NCBI RefSeq assembly: GCF_002252635.1
Contig: NZ_NQKX01000009.1
Span: forward strand, 62,001-126,000
DNA length: 64,000 bases
Direction: 5' to 3'
Source of the DNA: Synechococcus sp. MW101C3
Lineage (GTDB): Bacteria > Cyanobacteriota > Cyanobacteriia > PCC-6307 > Cyanobiaceae
The notes under the pieces were generated by a model, which worked only from the letters and a program-made list of their open reading frames with translations, was not told the origin of the DNA and searched no databases. Both the position numbers and the translations under genes were made by a program. Below, in pieces: positions 18,037-26,847 of the stretch. Each line of letters opens with the position of its first letter. The first letter of the stretch is position 1.

Positions 18037-18912
18037 TCACATCAAGCCACCGGGATCGACCAGATCATTGGAATAAACGAGCCGCCGGTTCATGCCCTGC
18101 CATCCCGGCAGCAGCAAGGCCAGATGGACAGGCAGAAAGGGGCTGTTGAGCCAAGCGGCGTCGTAACGGATGCGGGCACTTTTCACTGGATCAAAACGCA
18201 TGTGATTGCCGCTGAGGATGTGGCTGCCGGTGGAAGGGCCCGGCATGAGCATCGCCGGCTCAAAGCTCAGATCAAGCCAGTGGCACAAGCGGGTGAGCGC
18301 AGCTTCGGGGGCCAGAGCTAGCTCCTCATAACCCAGGAGAAACACAGGCTTGCCCGCCGTTTGCAGGCGCCGCTCGAGCTGGCCATTGACACGGCGCCAG
18401 CGGACCAGCGACCGCCAGCCACTGGCCACCTGGCGCCGGGGGCGGCGTGCGATCGCGTGAACCCAGGAGCGCACATCGCGGACCAGAAACAGCACCCGGA
18501 TTTCCATGCCAAGCGCCGCATCAGGCAGGGTCAGCAACTCCAGATCCGACTGAAACGAGTCGACCATCCAGCGCAGTGGCTCGGCGAGGGCTTGCTCTTG
18601 AGCATGCGCCACCAAACGCTGCCACTTTTGAGCCAGCGGCAGGTGATCGTGAGCCGGTAGCCACTCCAGAAGCGGCCCCCAGACCGGGCATTGCGCCGCG
18701 ATACAACCGCAGGTGCAGAGACGTTCGTTGCGCAGTTCGCGCCGCAGCCTGGCCGGACCACCGCCTTCCTCACCGGGCGCTGGCCTACGCAACAGGCGCA
18801 CCGCCTCGCCGAAGCCCTGCACCTGGGGATGGGCACCGAGCGCCAAATCAAGAAGGGTGGTACCGCTGTGGCCCAATCCGCGGATGAGCAGCAGCTTCGG
18901 GCGAGTCGTCAT
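18037..18912 (-). CDS. P-loop sulfotransferase-family protein
   Basis: 291 residues from ATG 18910-18912. The N-terminus KLLLIRGLGHSGTTLLDLALG is a 5'-phosphosulfate-binding loop of the sulfotransferase superfamily (PAPS donor). A later segment IRVLFLVRDVRSWVHAIARRPR matches the 3'-phosphate-binding region (R...S). Two Cys pairs (LCTCGCIAAQCPVW) sit near residue 85, an unusual insertion that may bind metal. Located beside polysaccharide genes, it may sulfate an extracellular glycan. An ATG 30 codons upstream is in frame but precedes any homology. The acceptor is unknown. Confidence 0.8.
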   Translation of the reverse strand: MTTRPKLLLIRGLGHSGTTLLDLALGAHPQVQGFGEAVRLLRRPAPGEEGGGPARLRRELRNERLCTCGCIAAQCPVWGPLLEWLPAHDHLPLAQKWQRLVAHAQEQALAEPLRWMVDSFQSDLELLTLPDAALGMEIRVLFLVRDVRSWVHAIARRPRRQVASGWRSLVRWRRVNGQLERRLQTAGKPVFLLGYEELALAPEAALTRLCHWLDLSFEPAMLMPGPSTGSHILSGNHMRFDPVKSARIRYDAAWLNSPFLPVHLALLLPGWQGMNRRLVYSNDLVDPGGLM

Positions 18913-19031
18913 CACTGGGAAATGCGTAGCGTTCGGGAAACACGCTGTGGGGAGTGAAACAATCGATCCCGTGTCGATGCTGGGATCAAAGTTTATCCAC
19001 ACGCATACCTATAGACGCCAGGCATCTGAAA

Positions 19032-20561
19032 TCATGCATCGCGGTGTTTGGACTGGACACATTGCCGAAGCCCAAAAGACTGCGGCCGCACATGTGCACT
19101 TTCTGGTATCACAATGAAGGTACTTAATGCTGTGAATTGGCGAGGCTCCCAACACGATGCTCCTGAATGGGCCGCAAGCAGTGGCTGAATCAACTCTTTA
19201 TCCCCGTGCAGACCAACAAAAGGCAGCATGACAGCAGAAAAACCATTCACTCCCTCGGGATCAACACGCTGCAAAGGAATGGAATCAAAATAAGGCACCA
19301 GCCTATGCTTTTTAGCAGAAACGCTTGTGCACCCTTGCCGACAAACCCCTGTTTCACCAATAAAGCGAGCCAAATACTTGTAGTTCTGAAGGGGATAAAT
19401 CTTGGCAGAAAGCACTTCCTGGGAGTGCCAGAAATGCATGCTAATAATAATGGCCAAGACACACACTGTTGCTCGTCTTACATAAGGACTACCTGAGGCA
19501 ATCAGACGTTGCCCCACACCCCCCAAAGCGAGGGCGAAGCAAGGGAGAAGCACAATAAAATATCGTTCAACAGCGAGTGGCTTAACCAGATCGATCAAAC
19601 TGATGAGCCCCAAAAATCCCGCCGCACCAGACAACAACCAACAGGCTTCGCTGGAACCACGAACACTATCCCTTAGCTGAAGCCCTCTGTCTTTATCTCT
19701 TGATCGCCGCTGGCTTCCAACCGCTGAAATCAGCATGGCGAGCACGATCACGACCACTGCAGCAGGAAAGGCTGGAAAGGCTCCATTCATCGCGGTGCTG
19801 AACACACCGATGACCGGCTGAGACACAATCCAACTGGTTCTTCCACCACCTGCGCCACCGACCAAGACATGAAGCAACGGCCAAGCAAAGAGTGCCGGCA
19901 GAAGAGCTAGGCCCCAGCGACGACGACCAAGACATGGCGCCCCTCTCAGGACATCCAGCACCAGGAGCGTGAGGGCGTAGAAAAAGCCGAAGTAATGACT
20001 AAGAGAAAGCAGCAGCAGGGAAACGATAAAACAAAGGCGCAGAGCGTTAACTCTTGGCAGGTGAACCGAAGGCCCTTGCTGCTGAGACCGCCAGAGTATG
20101 GTCATGACCCCCACTGATACTGTGGCAAAAAGCAGAGTCCAGGAATAAGGTCGAACTTCCTGGGCATAAAGACTGAAGAGGGGGCTTGTTCCGAGGAACA
20201 GGATCGCGATGATCTGGCGGGCGAAACCGCCGTTTTGCGTGGTCCATGCAATGGCGATCAGGCTCAGCCAGGCAGGAATCAGGCTCAGAAAGCGGGTCGG
20301 GATCTCACCAGATCCAAACATGCCGACCCACAGCCGCAGCAGGGTCAGATGAAGGGGGGGATGGGTATCAGGAAGAATCCATTCCTTGAACAAGACATGC
20401 CATGAGGAAGCATTGGCAGCCCCAATGGAGAACAATTCATCGTGCCAGTAAGAGTACGCTTGAAACACGCCCCTCGAGCAGAGGAGTATCAGTAAAAGCA
20501 GAACGACCAGCAAGATCCGGCGTTGTTGCTTGATCTCCGTTGGATAGCGGCTCTCCTTCAC
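19032..20561 (-). CDS. polytopic membrane glycosyltransferase-like protein (GT39/ArnT-like, GT-C)
   Basis: 509 residues with about ten hydrophobic helices. After the first helix comes AYSYWHDELFSIG, an acidic loop like the catalytic DE loop of lipid-linked GT-C enzymes, and later LPDTHPPLHLTLLRLW and FSLYAQEVRPYSWTLLFA, both typical of the PMT_2/ArnT-like family. A large C-terminal extracytoplasmic part follows the last helices. It would use a polyprenyl-phosphate sugar on the far side of the membrane. It starts with GTG at 20559-20561, overlapping the helicase stop (GTGA). Its base composition is poorer in G+C than its flanks. Confidence 0.8.
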   Translation of the reverse strand: MKESRYPTEIKQQRRILLVVLLLLILLCSRGVFQAYSYWHDELFSIGAANASSWHVLFKEWILPDTHPPLHLTLLRLWVGMFGSGEIPTRFLSLIPAWLSLIAIAWTTQNGGFARQIIAILFLGTSPLFSLYAQEVRPYSWTLLFATVSVGVMTILWRSQQQGPSVHLPRVNALRLCFIVSLLLLSLSHYFGFFYALTLLVLDVLRGAPCLGRRRWGLALLPALFAWPLLHVLVGGAGGGRTSWIVSQPVIGVFSTAMNGAFPAFPAAVVVIVLAMLISAVGSQRRSRDKDRGLQLRDSVRGSSEACWLLSGAAGFLGLISLIDLVKPLAVERYFIVLLPCFALALGGVGQRLIASGSPYVRRATVCVLAIIISMHFWHSQEVLSAKIYPLQNYKYLARFIGETGVCRQGCTSVSAKKHRLVPYFDSIPLQRVDPEGVNGFSAVMLPFVGLHGDKELIQPLLAAHSGASCWEPRQFTALSTFIVIPESAHVRPQSFGLRQCVQSKHRDA

Positions 20562-22975
20562 CGCGGCTTGATCGGCGCCAGCCGGGGATCGAGGATCTTG
20601 GCGCTCATTCCCTCGAACTTCACCGCGATCGAGATCTTCTCACCGCTGCCGAACAGGTGGGTGATGATCCCGTCGCCGAAGCTGGCATGGTGCAGGGTGT
20701 CACCTACCGCCCAGAGCCGCGCCGGGGCGCGGTGGCGCACGGCATTGACCGGCTCAACAGAACCACCGCCGTCAGCAGCGCCGCCCCCGGCCCGTTGTGC
20801 GCTGCGCGGGTTGTCGTCCCGGTCGACACGGGTGAGCCGGTCGAGCCGCTGCTCACGGCGCAGCGCCGCACCGCCGCTGCGGGGCACATCGCCCTGCACC
20901 AGCTCCGGCGGCAGCTCCGAGAGAAACACCGACGGCACCGCCGGCTCGCGCATGCCACCCCACAGCCGCCGCTCGCTGGCGTGGGACAGGAACAGCCGCT
21001 CCTTGGCACGGGTGATGCCCACATAACAGAGGCGCCGCTCCTCCTCCAGGGCAGCGGGATCCTCCAGGGAGCGGTAGCTGGGGAACAGCCCCTGCTCCAG
21101 CCCCACCAGGCACACCACCGGAAACTCCAGCCCCTTGCTGGCGTGCAGGGTCATCAGAGTGACGCGATCGGACTCGGTGTCCTTGCTGTCGGCGTCGCTG
21201 GCCAGGGCGGCGGAGGCCAGGAAACCCTCCAGCGAACCCTCCTCGTTCTCCTCCTGGTATTGCAGGGCCGCGTTCACCAGTTCCTGCAGGTTGCGCCGCC
21301 GCTCCTCCGCCTCATCGGTGCCCTCGCTGATCAGTTCGGCCACATAGCCGCTCTGCTCCATCACCCGCTGCACCAGCTCCGAGGGGGGCGCGTCCTGCAC
21401 GCGGCGGCTCAGGTCGCCGATCAGCTCGGCGAACTGCAGCAGCCCCTTCGCCGAGCGGCCCGCCAGCGAGCGCACCGCCTCGGGGTCGTTCACCACCTCC
21501 CACAGCGGCAGACCGAGCTGGCTGGCGGCATCGCTGAGCCGCTGCACGGTGGTCTTGCCGATGCCGCGGCGCGGCACATTCATCACCCGCAGCAGGCTGA
21601 CGCTGTCCGCCGGGTTGACCAGCAGCCGCAGGTAGGCGAGCACATCCTTGATCTCGCGCCGGTCGTAGAAGCGCAGACCCCCCACCACGATGTAGGGGAG
21701 GCCCCAGCGCACCAGGGATTCCTCCATCGCCCGGCTCTGGGCGTTGGTGCGATACAGCACGGCCATGTCGCCCCAGCGCAGCTCCGGGTGGGCCGCCTCG
21801 AGCATGCGCAGGCGGTGCACCACCGCCTCGGCCTCGGCGATCTCGTCGTCGCAGCGGGTGACCACGATCGGCTCCCCCTCGCCGCGGGTGGGGCGCAGCA
21901 CCTTGTCGATGCGCTCGCTGTTGTGGGCGATCAGGGCGTTGGCCGCCTCCAGGATCGTGGCGGTGGAGCGGTAGTTCTCCTCCAGCTTCACCATCGTGCG
22001 GGTGGCCTCGTCGCTGGCCTTGTCGCCGAAGTCGTCCTGGAAGCCCATCAGGATCGTGAAATCGGCGGCGCGGAAGCTGTAGATGCTCTGATCCGCATCC
22101 CCCACCACGAACACCGAGCGCTGGCCCCAGTCGTCGAACTGCTCGGGGTCGCGGCCGCCCGTGACCAGCAGCTTGATCAGGTCGTACTGGGTGCGGTTGG
22201 TGTCCTGGTATTCATCCACCAGCACGTGGCGGAAACGGCCGTGCCAGTAGTGCCGCACCTGCTCGTTGGTCTGCAGCAGCTGCACCGGCAGCAGCAGCAG
22301 GTCGTCGAAGTCGAGGGCGTTGTTGGCCGCCAGGGCGCGGCGGTAGCGGCGGTACACATCCGCCACCATCTTTCCCCGCTGCCCCTGCTGCTCCTGCTCC
22401 AGCTGCTCGGGCAGCCAGCCCTGGTTCTTGGCGTTGCTGATCGCCCAGCGCACCTTCTTGGGCTCGAAGCGCTTGGGATCAAGCCCCAGCTCCTGGGTGA
22501 CGATCTCCTTCACCAGGGTCTGGGCGTCGCCCTCGTCGTAGATGGAGAACTGGCGGGTCCAGGTGAGCCCTTCGGGATCCCGGTACTTGTCGATGTCGAA
22601 GCGCAGCAGCCGCGCGAACAGGGCGTGGAAGGTGCCGATCCACAGCTCCTTGGTGATCTCCCGGTAGATGCGGGTGCGCAGCTGACGCTGCTGCACCGGC
22701 GAGAGGGTGCTCAGCGGCTGGCCGAACTGGCTGGTGGCGAGCCGCTGGGCCAGCAGCAGCTCCAGCCGCTCCTTCATCTCCCGCGCCGCCTTGTTGGTGA
22801 AGGTGACGGCCAGGAGCTGGTGCGGATCGACGCCGTGATGGCCGATCAGGTGGGCAATGCGGTGCGTGAGCGCGCGCGTCTTGCCGCTGCCGGCACCGGC
22901 CACCACCAGCAGCGGGCCGTTGTGGTGGTCCACCGCCCGGCGCTGGGCGTCGTTGAGGCCGGCTAGGAAGCTCAC
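20558..22975 (-). CDS. pcrA: UvrD/PcrA-family 3'-5' DNA helicase
   Basis: 805 residues. Superfamily 1A motifs appear in order: LNDAQRRAVDHH with Q motif, Walker A AGAGSGKTRAL, TFTNKAAREMKERL (Ia), HVLVDEYQDTNRTQYDLIKLL (II), GDADQSIYSFRAAD (III), ENYRS (IV), TLMTLHASKGLEFPVVCLVG (V), RRLCYVGITRAKERL (VI). It acts in nucleotide-excision and mismatch repair and in clearing recombination intermediates. The start is GTG at 22973-22975; a TAGGCT hexamer ends only 6 bases upstream, which raises the chance of a leaderless transcript. It sits between two membrane glycan genes on the same strand. Confidence 0.96.
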   Translation of the reverse strand: MSFLAGLNDAQRRAVDHHNGPLLVVAGAGSGKTRALTHRIAHLIGHHGVDPHQLLAVTFTNKAAREMKERLELLLAQRLATSQFGQPLSTLSPVQQRQLRTRIYREITKELWIGTFHALFARLLRFDIDKYRDPEGLTWTRQFSIYDEGDAQTLVKEIVTQELGLDPKRFEPKKVRWAISNAKNQGWLPEQLEQEQQGQRGKMVADVYRRYRRALAANNALDFDDLLLLPVQLLQTNEQVRHYWHGRFRHVLVDEYQDTNRTQYDLIKLLVTGGRDPEQFDDWGQRSVFVVGDADQSIYSFRAADFTILMGFQDDFGDKASDEATRTMVKLEENYRSTATILEAANALIAHNSERIDKVLRPTRGEGEPIVVTRCDDEIAEAEAVVHRLRMLEAAHPELRWGDMAVLYRTNAQSRAMEESLVRWGLPYIVVGGLRFYDRREIKDVLAYLRLLVNPADSVSLLRVMNVPRRGIGKTTVQRLSDAASQLGLPLWEVVNDPEAVRSLAGRSAKGLLQFAELIGDLSRRVQDAPPSELVQRVMEQSGYVAELISEGTDEAEERRRNLQELVNAALQYQEENEEGSLEGFLASAALASDADSKDTESDRVTLMTLHASKGLEFPVVCLVGLEQGLFPSYRSLEDPAALEEERRLCYVGITRAKERLFLSHASERRLWGGMREPAVPSVFLSELPPELVQGDVPRSGGAALRREQRLDRLTRVDRDDNPRSAQRAGGGAADGGGSVEPVNAVRHRAPARLWAVGDTLHHASFGDGIITHLFGSGEKISIAVKFEGMSAKILDPRLAPIKPR

Positions 22976-22984
22976 GGGTTGAGC

Positions 22985-24490
22985 CTAGGGGGCCATGCCA
23001 TCACCGAAAGCCATCGTCCGACGATCCAGCTGCGACGCGAAGGGATGATGGAGCAACAGTGCCAAGGCAACCAGGCTGAGGGGAATCAGAGGAGCGGAAT
23101 AACGAATCAAAAAATGGGTTGAAAGTCCGTAGAACAAAAAGTAGCCAGCGGGCAACAGTGAGATCAGGATCCAGTCAGGCTTCCGCAGCCAGAGCCCAAG
23201 CAAAGGCATGAACACCAGGGAGAGCATTGCCACCCCATTCAGGATCGTGGTGCTCCAGCTGTAAGCGTGAGCGAAGGACCAGATACCCTTCCAAAGGAAA
23301 GCTGGGGTAACAAGCAGATGACGAAGGCTGTTGGCCTGAATGTTGCGAACAGCGATCTTCTTGAGAGCATTTTCCTGATCAGACAGTTGGTCGACAGGAA
23401 GGTTTGCTTTGAGCTTTGCGGGCACCACGCGCTTCCCAACCTGATAGAAACTCACGACCTCATCCAAGCGGCCAGCGGTGATTGCACGCTGGTCACAGGG
23501 GAGATTGCGTGTGAATCGCTGTAGTGAGCCATCGCATTCCAGCTGACTCGGGGCAAAGCCGAGAAAGGGTTCAAACAGGTCCTCGCGCAGACGCTCTGGC
23601 GAGAATGCATAGAAGGCGCCTCGAAGCTCATCGGCAGTCATCTTATTGTAACTGGCACGGATGAGCAGCACATCGGCACCTCCGCGTGCAAGGGCGAAAT
23701 CATTGAAGAGAAGAAAGTTGCGAGTCATCCATGGCACAGTGAACAGACAGATTCCCAGTAACAGAGCAGTGGCGCATACGAAGGGCCTCTGATGCCTCCG
23801 CTGCGCTTCTCGCATGATCAGCACGAGGATCACCGGGACGGCAATCATGCAGACGTACTGGCCGGAAGCCTTGGTGAGCAACACCAGCGAAATCCCACCG
23901 CCAGCGAGCAATGCAAGGGGGGCGCCAGGTCGACGTCGGGCCAACACCAACAGCACTGCACTCAGGACGAAGAAGGCAGCTGCCGGTAACTCCGTCTTGA
24001 AGTTCTCAAGCTCGGATGAAACCAAAAAGGACCAGCTACCCAGCAGCACACCCATAGCAACGATGTGGGCCAGCCAGGGCGGTCGAAACAACAACCAGCA
24101 GAGCCACCAGAGCCCCGCGAACAGCATGAGTGCGTACAGGAGATTCACCTTCAACGCCTGCTCCAGGAGACCAGGGTCTGCAAGGAAACGGGAGAATGGC
24201 TGAGGCAGACCAGGGCCTTTGGAGAGTGACAGCACGGATGCGAGGATCAGGTTTGGAAGGGGTTCACGCCTGTACCCTGGGATCGCTGGATTCTCCTCAA
24301 AGCCATAGGTGCCGCCAACCACCAAGTTGTAGGCAGCATGCAGGTTCTGTCGCGCATCGCCTCCCACCGGCTCCAGCCGAATCTCTTGGCCGGCCTCCAG
24401 AAGCAACCAGCAGATCAGGACCCCCACCACAGCCGCCAGAACCGATGCCCAACGCAGACCCGTAACCTTGGTGAGCCAGGGCAATCGCAT
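22985..24490 (-). CDS. polytopic membrane protein, GT-C glycosyltransferase-like
   Basis: 501 residues from ATG 24488-24490, where a signal-anchor helix begins (WASVLAAVVGVLICWLLL). About ten hydrophobic helices follow. An early extracytoplasmic loop has GGDARQNLHAAYNLVVGGTYG, which resembles the acidic first loop of lipid-dependent GT-C enzymes. The large loop near residues 290-400 contains two Cys (CDGSLQRFTRNLPCDQ). It lies head to head with a GT2 gene that may make the polyprenyl-phosphate sugar donor. The family assignment is moderate, and a plain DUF membrane protein is possible. Confidence 0.68.
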   Translation of the reverse strand: MRLPWLTKVTGLRWASVLAAVVGVLICWLLLEAGQEIRLEPVGGDARQNLHAAYNLVVGGTYGFEENPAIPGYRREPLPNLILASVLSLSKGPGLPQPFSRFLADPGLLEQALKVNLLYALMLFAGLWWLCWLLFRPPWLAHIVAMGVLLGSWSFLVSSELENFKTELPAAAFFVLSAVLLVLARRRPGAPLALLAGGGISLVLLTKASGQYVCMIAVPVILVLIMREAQRRHQRPFVCATALLLGICLFTVPWMTRNFLLFNDFALARGGADVLLIRASYNKMTADELRGAFYAFSPERLREDLFEPFLGFAPSQLECDGSLQRFTRNLPCDQRAITAGRLDEVVSFYQVGKRVVPAKLKANLPVDQLSDQENALKKIAVRNIQANSLRHLLVTPAFLWKGIWSFAHAYSWSTTILNGVAMLSLVFMPLLGLWLRKPDWILISLLPAGYFLFYGLSTHFLIRYSAPLIPLSLVALALLLHHPFASQLDRRTMAFGDGMAP

Positions 24491-24629
24491 GTTCAGCGAA
24501 AACTCTGCCCCATCGTCGCATCCCTTCAACGTTGGATGGAGATCCTTGAGCCAAGCGGAAACGAGCCGAATCCTTAATGCACGCCAGGAAGATCGGTCGC
24601 CAGAGCGGGATCGGAATGATGGCATCACC

Positions 24630-25514
24630 ATGGAGTCACCCTCGGTATCGGTGATCATTCCCTGTTTCAACGAAGCAGGTGCGATTCGCCGCACGGTGGA
24701 GGAAATCCTGGCTGCCATTGACACCAGCGGACTCAAGGCCGTGGAGGTGATGGTGGTCGACGACGGCTCCAACGACGGCAGCGCTGAGATTCTTAGTGAG
24801 CTGGAGAATCTGTATGGCAGCCGGCGAATGCGAGTGATTGGCCATAGTCGAAACCGTGGCTACGGGGCTGCTCTGAAAACCGGCATCCGCCGGTCCCATT
24901 CCGAACTGATCTGCATCACCGATGCCGATGGCACTTACCCGAATGAGCTGATTCCTGAATTGGTCGATGAAGCCGCGGACCACGACATGCTCGTGGGTGC
25001 ACGCATTGCCGAAGATGTCGAGTATTCGAAGCTGCGCACGATTCCTAAACTCTTCCTGGTTCCTTGGGTTTCCTTTCTTTCTGGCCAGGATGTGCCAGAT
25101 ATAAATTCTGGCTTTCGCTTTTTCCGCAGGGATGTTGCTTTGCGCTTCCTGGAATTATTGCCGAACGGATTCAGCTTTACAACCACCATAACGATCTGCA
25201 TGCTGCGAAACAACTTCGATGTTGCCTACATTCCGATCAGCTATCGGCGTCGAATCGGCAATAGCCATATTCAGCCAATCAAGGACACCATTAATTTCGT
25301 TCATCTGATTAGCCGCACTGGCATGTACTTTGCTCCACTTCGGCTTCTCTTGCCGCTCGTGGTGGCGCTGAGCATCTGCTTCATTCTCAGCCTGTTCTAT
25401 GATGCCTTTGTGTTGCGTAATCTCACAGATAAGACGATCCTCATTGGCTTTGCAGCTCTCAACATCCTGATGTTTGCCATGTTGGCCGACATGATCGACA
25501 AACGCAACATCTAA
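24630..25514 (+). CDS. family 2 glycosyltransferase, DPM1/GtrB-like with C-terminal membrane helices
   Basis: 294 residues from ATG 24630. GT-A motifs: SVIIPCFNEAGAIRRTVEEIL, VMVVDDGSNDGSAEIL (first DxD-like), GYGAALKTGIRRSHSELICITDADGTYP (metal-binding DAD), then a DINSGFRFFRRD block and the Arg-rich SYRRRIGNSHIQP. Two hydrophobic helices close the protein. This is the layout of enzymes that load a sugar onto undecaprenyl phosphate for GT-C partners. It is divergent from the GT-C-like gene on its left, with 139 bases between starts. Starting further upstream (24468) would overlap that gene's 5' end. Confidence 0.88.
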   Translation: MESPSVSVIIPCFNEAGAIRRTVEEILAAIDTSGLKAVEVMVVDDGSNDGSAEILSELENLYGSRRMRVIGHSRNRGYGAALKTGIRRSHSELICITDADGTYPNELIPELVDEAADHDMLVGARIAEDVEYSKLRTIPKLFLVPWVSFLSGQDVPDINSGFRFFRRDVALRFLELLPNGFSFTTTITICMLRNNFDVAYIPISYRRRIGNSHIQPIKDTINFVHLISRTGMYFAPLRLLLPLVVALSICFILSLFYDAFVLRNLTDKTILIGFAALNILMFAMLADMIDKRNI

Positions 25515-25677
25515 GTCGTTTCCATACCAGATTCAGCTCACAGGGTTGGCCAATCAAGTTGGCGGAGCCAGAACCTGGCAGCGAACGGGCTGGGGACAGG
25601 GAATCCTCCTGACCCGGTTGGGCTTCCGGTTGACAGCCAACTCACGCTCCCTCCTTTGTGGACCTGCCCAAACCTTC

Positions 25678-26847
25678 CTATTCCTTTTGGCCCGACCTCT
25701 CTGCGCACTGGCTCAGAAGGGTGGCCAACTGGTCGTGGTGATGGCCCGTCGTGAACCTGGTCAGGCATCGATGGCGGCCTCGATTGCCGAGCCTTTCGGC
25801 AAAGGCGGGGTCAGCAGCCAGGCGGCTGATCGCTTTCCCCATCGCCTTCCAGTCCCCCTCGGGCACCAGGATCCCTGTCTCGCCGTCAATCACCACGTCC
25901 GGGATCCCCGCATGCCATGTGGCCACGACGGGCAAACCGCTCAGCTGGGCCTCCATCACCGCTACGGGTGAGCCTTCCTGGTCGCCATCGGGGGCGGTGA
26001 GCGAGTGTTGGAGGAAGCCTCTGCTGTGGCGCATCAACTCCGCCACCTCGGCAGGCGTCCGCAGGCCGGCAAAACTCACCCGTTCGGCGATGCCCAGCTG
26101 GATGGCCCGCTGGTGTGCCTGAGCGAGCAGGGGCCCCTCCCCGACCATCACCAGCTGGAGCTCTGGCAAGTCCCTGGCAGCCAGGGCGAAGGCGGCCAGG
26201 GTGAGCAGCGGACCTTTCTTGGCCACGAACCGACCGACACTGAGGAACAGGGGGGGGGCCGCGGCAGGATCGGCTCCGTGGAACACGGCTGGATTCGCCC
26301 CGGACGGACTCACCAGCACGGGCAGGGGGCTTGTTCGTCTGTGGGCCAGACCCAACACCGTCTTGCGCATGATCTCCGACTTCACCACAGCTGCGCTCGA
26401 GAGCTCCAGCAACCGCTCGTAGCGCTCCTTCAGGTGGAACAGGTAGCGGTGGGCGGATGCATCGGCCCCCCGGAAATGCACGATCAGGGGAAGGCCGGTG
26501 GCCGGAACCAGTTCCATGATCTGCACCGCATGGAAGCCGAACTCCGCCAGCACCACAACGGGTTGCTCTGTTCGGCAGATCCTGCTCACCAGCCGGGAGG
26601 GCAGCCAGGTGCCGAACCGCCTCACCGCTTGCGCCAGACATCTGGGAAGAGCCGGTGCCAGCCGATGGAGCGCCTTGCTGACCACAATCGAAAGGCCGTA
26701 GGCCGTCCGCAGCGGCGGGCCTGACCAGGGAATCTCGTCAGCGCAGACCACGACCGTGTCGAAGGGCAGCCCGGTGGCATTGGCCCTGATGAAGGTTTCC
26801 GAGGGTGCCCTGAGGCTTGGCACCAGGAGCAGCAACCGCTTAGCCAT
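25678..26847 (-). CDS. family 4 glycosyltransferase
   Basis: 389 residues with the GT-B fold. The N-terminus KRLLLLVPSLRAPSETFIRANATGLP is typical of GT4 enzymes, and the C-terminal half has FLSVGRFVAKKGPLLTLAAFALA, then GEGPLLAQAHQRAIQLGIAERVSFAGL, and the nucleotide-sugar EX7E-type region SPVAVMEAQLSGLPVVATWHAGIPDVV. It is the last gene of the eight-gene leftward operon. The codons near residue 197 include a run of nine C on the coding strand (26250-26258), in frame here. Its start overlaps the upstream GT4 stop by 8 bases. Sugar specificity is unknown. Confidence 0.9.
   Translation of the reverse strand: MAKRLLLLVPSLRAPSETFIRANATGLPFDTVVVCADEIPWSGPPLRTAYGLSIVVSKALHRLAPALPRCLAQAVRRFGTWLPSRLVSRICRTEQPVVVLAEFGFHAVQIMELVPATGLPLIVHFRGADASAHRYLFHLKERYERLLELSSAAVVKSEIMRKTVLGLAHRRTSPLPVLVSPSGANPAVFHGADPAAAPPLFLSVGRFVAKKGPLLTLAAFALAARDLPELQLVMVGEGPLLAQAHQRAIQLGIAERVSFAGLRTPAEVAELMRHSRGFLQHSLTAPDGDQEGSPVAVMEAQLSGLPVVATWHAGIPDVVIDGETGILVPEGDWKAMGKAISRLAADPAFAERLGNRGRHRCLTRFTTGHHHDQLATLLSQCAERSGQKE

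Noticed and set aside
20540-22966. An 808-codon plus-strand frame over the helicase
   Set aside because: Pure antisense of uvrD/pcrA, low-complexity, no motif.
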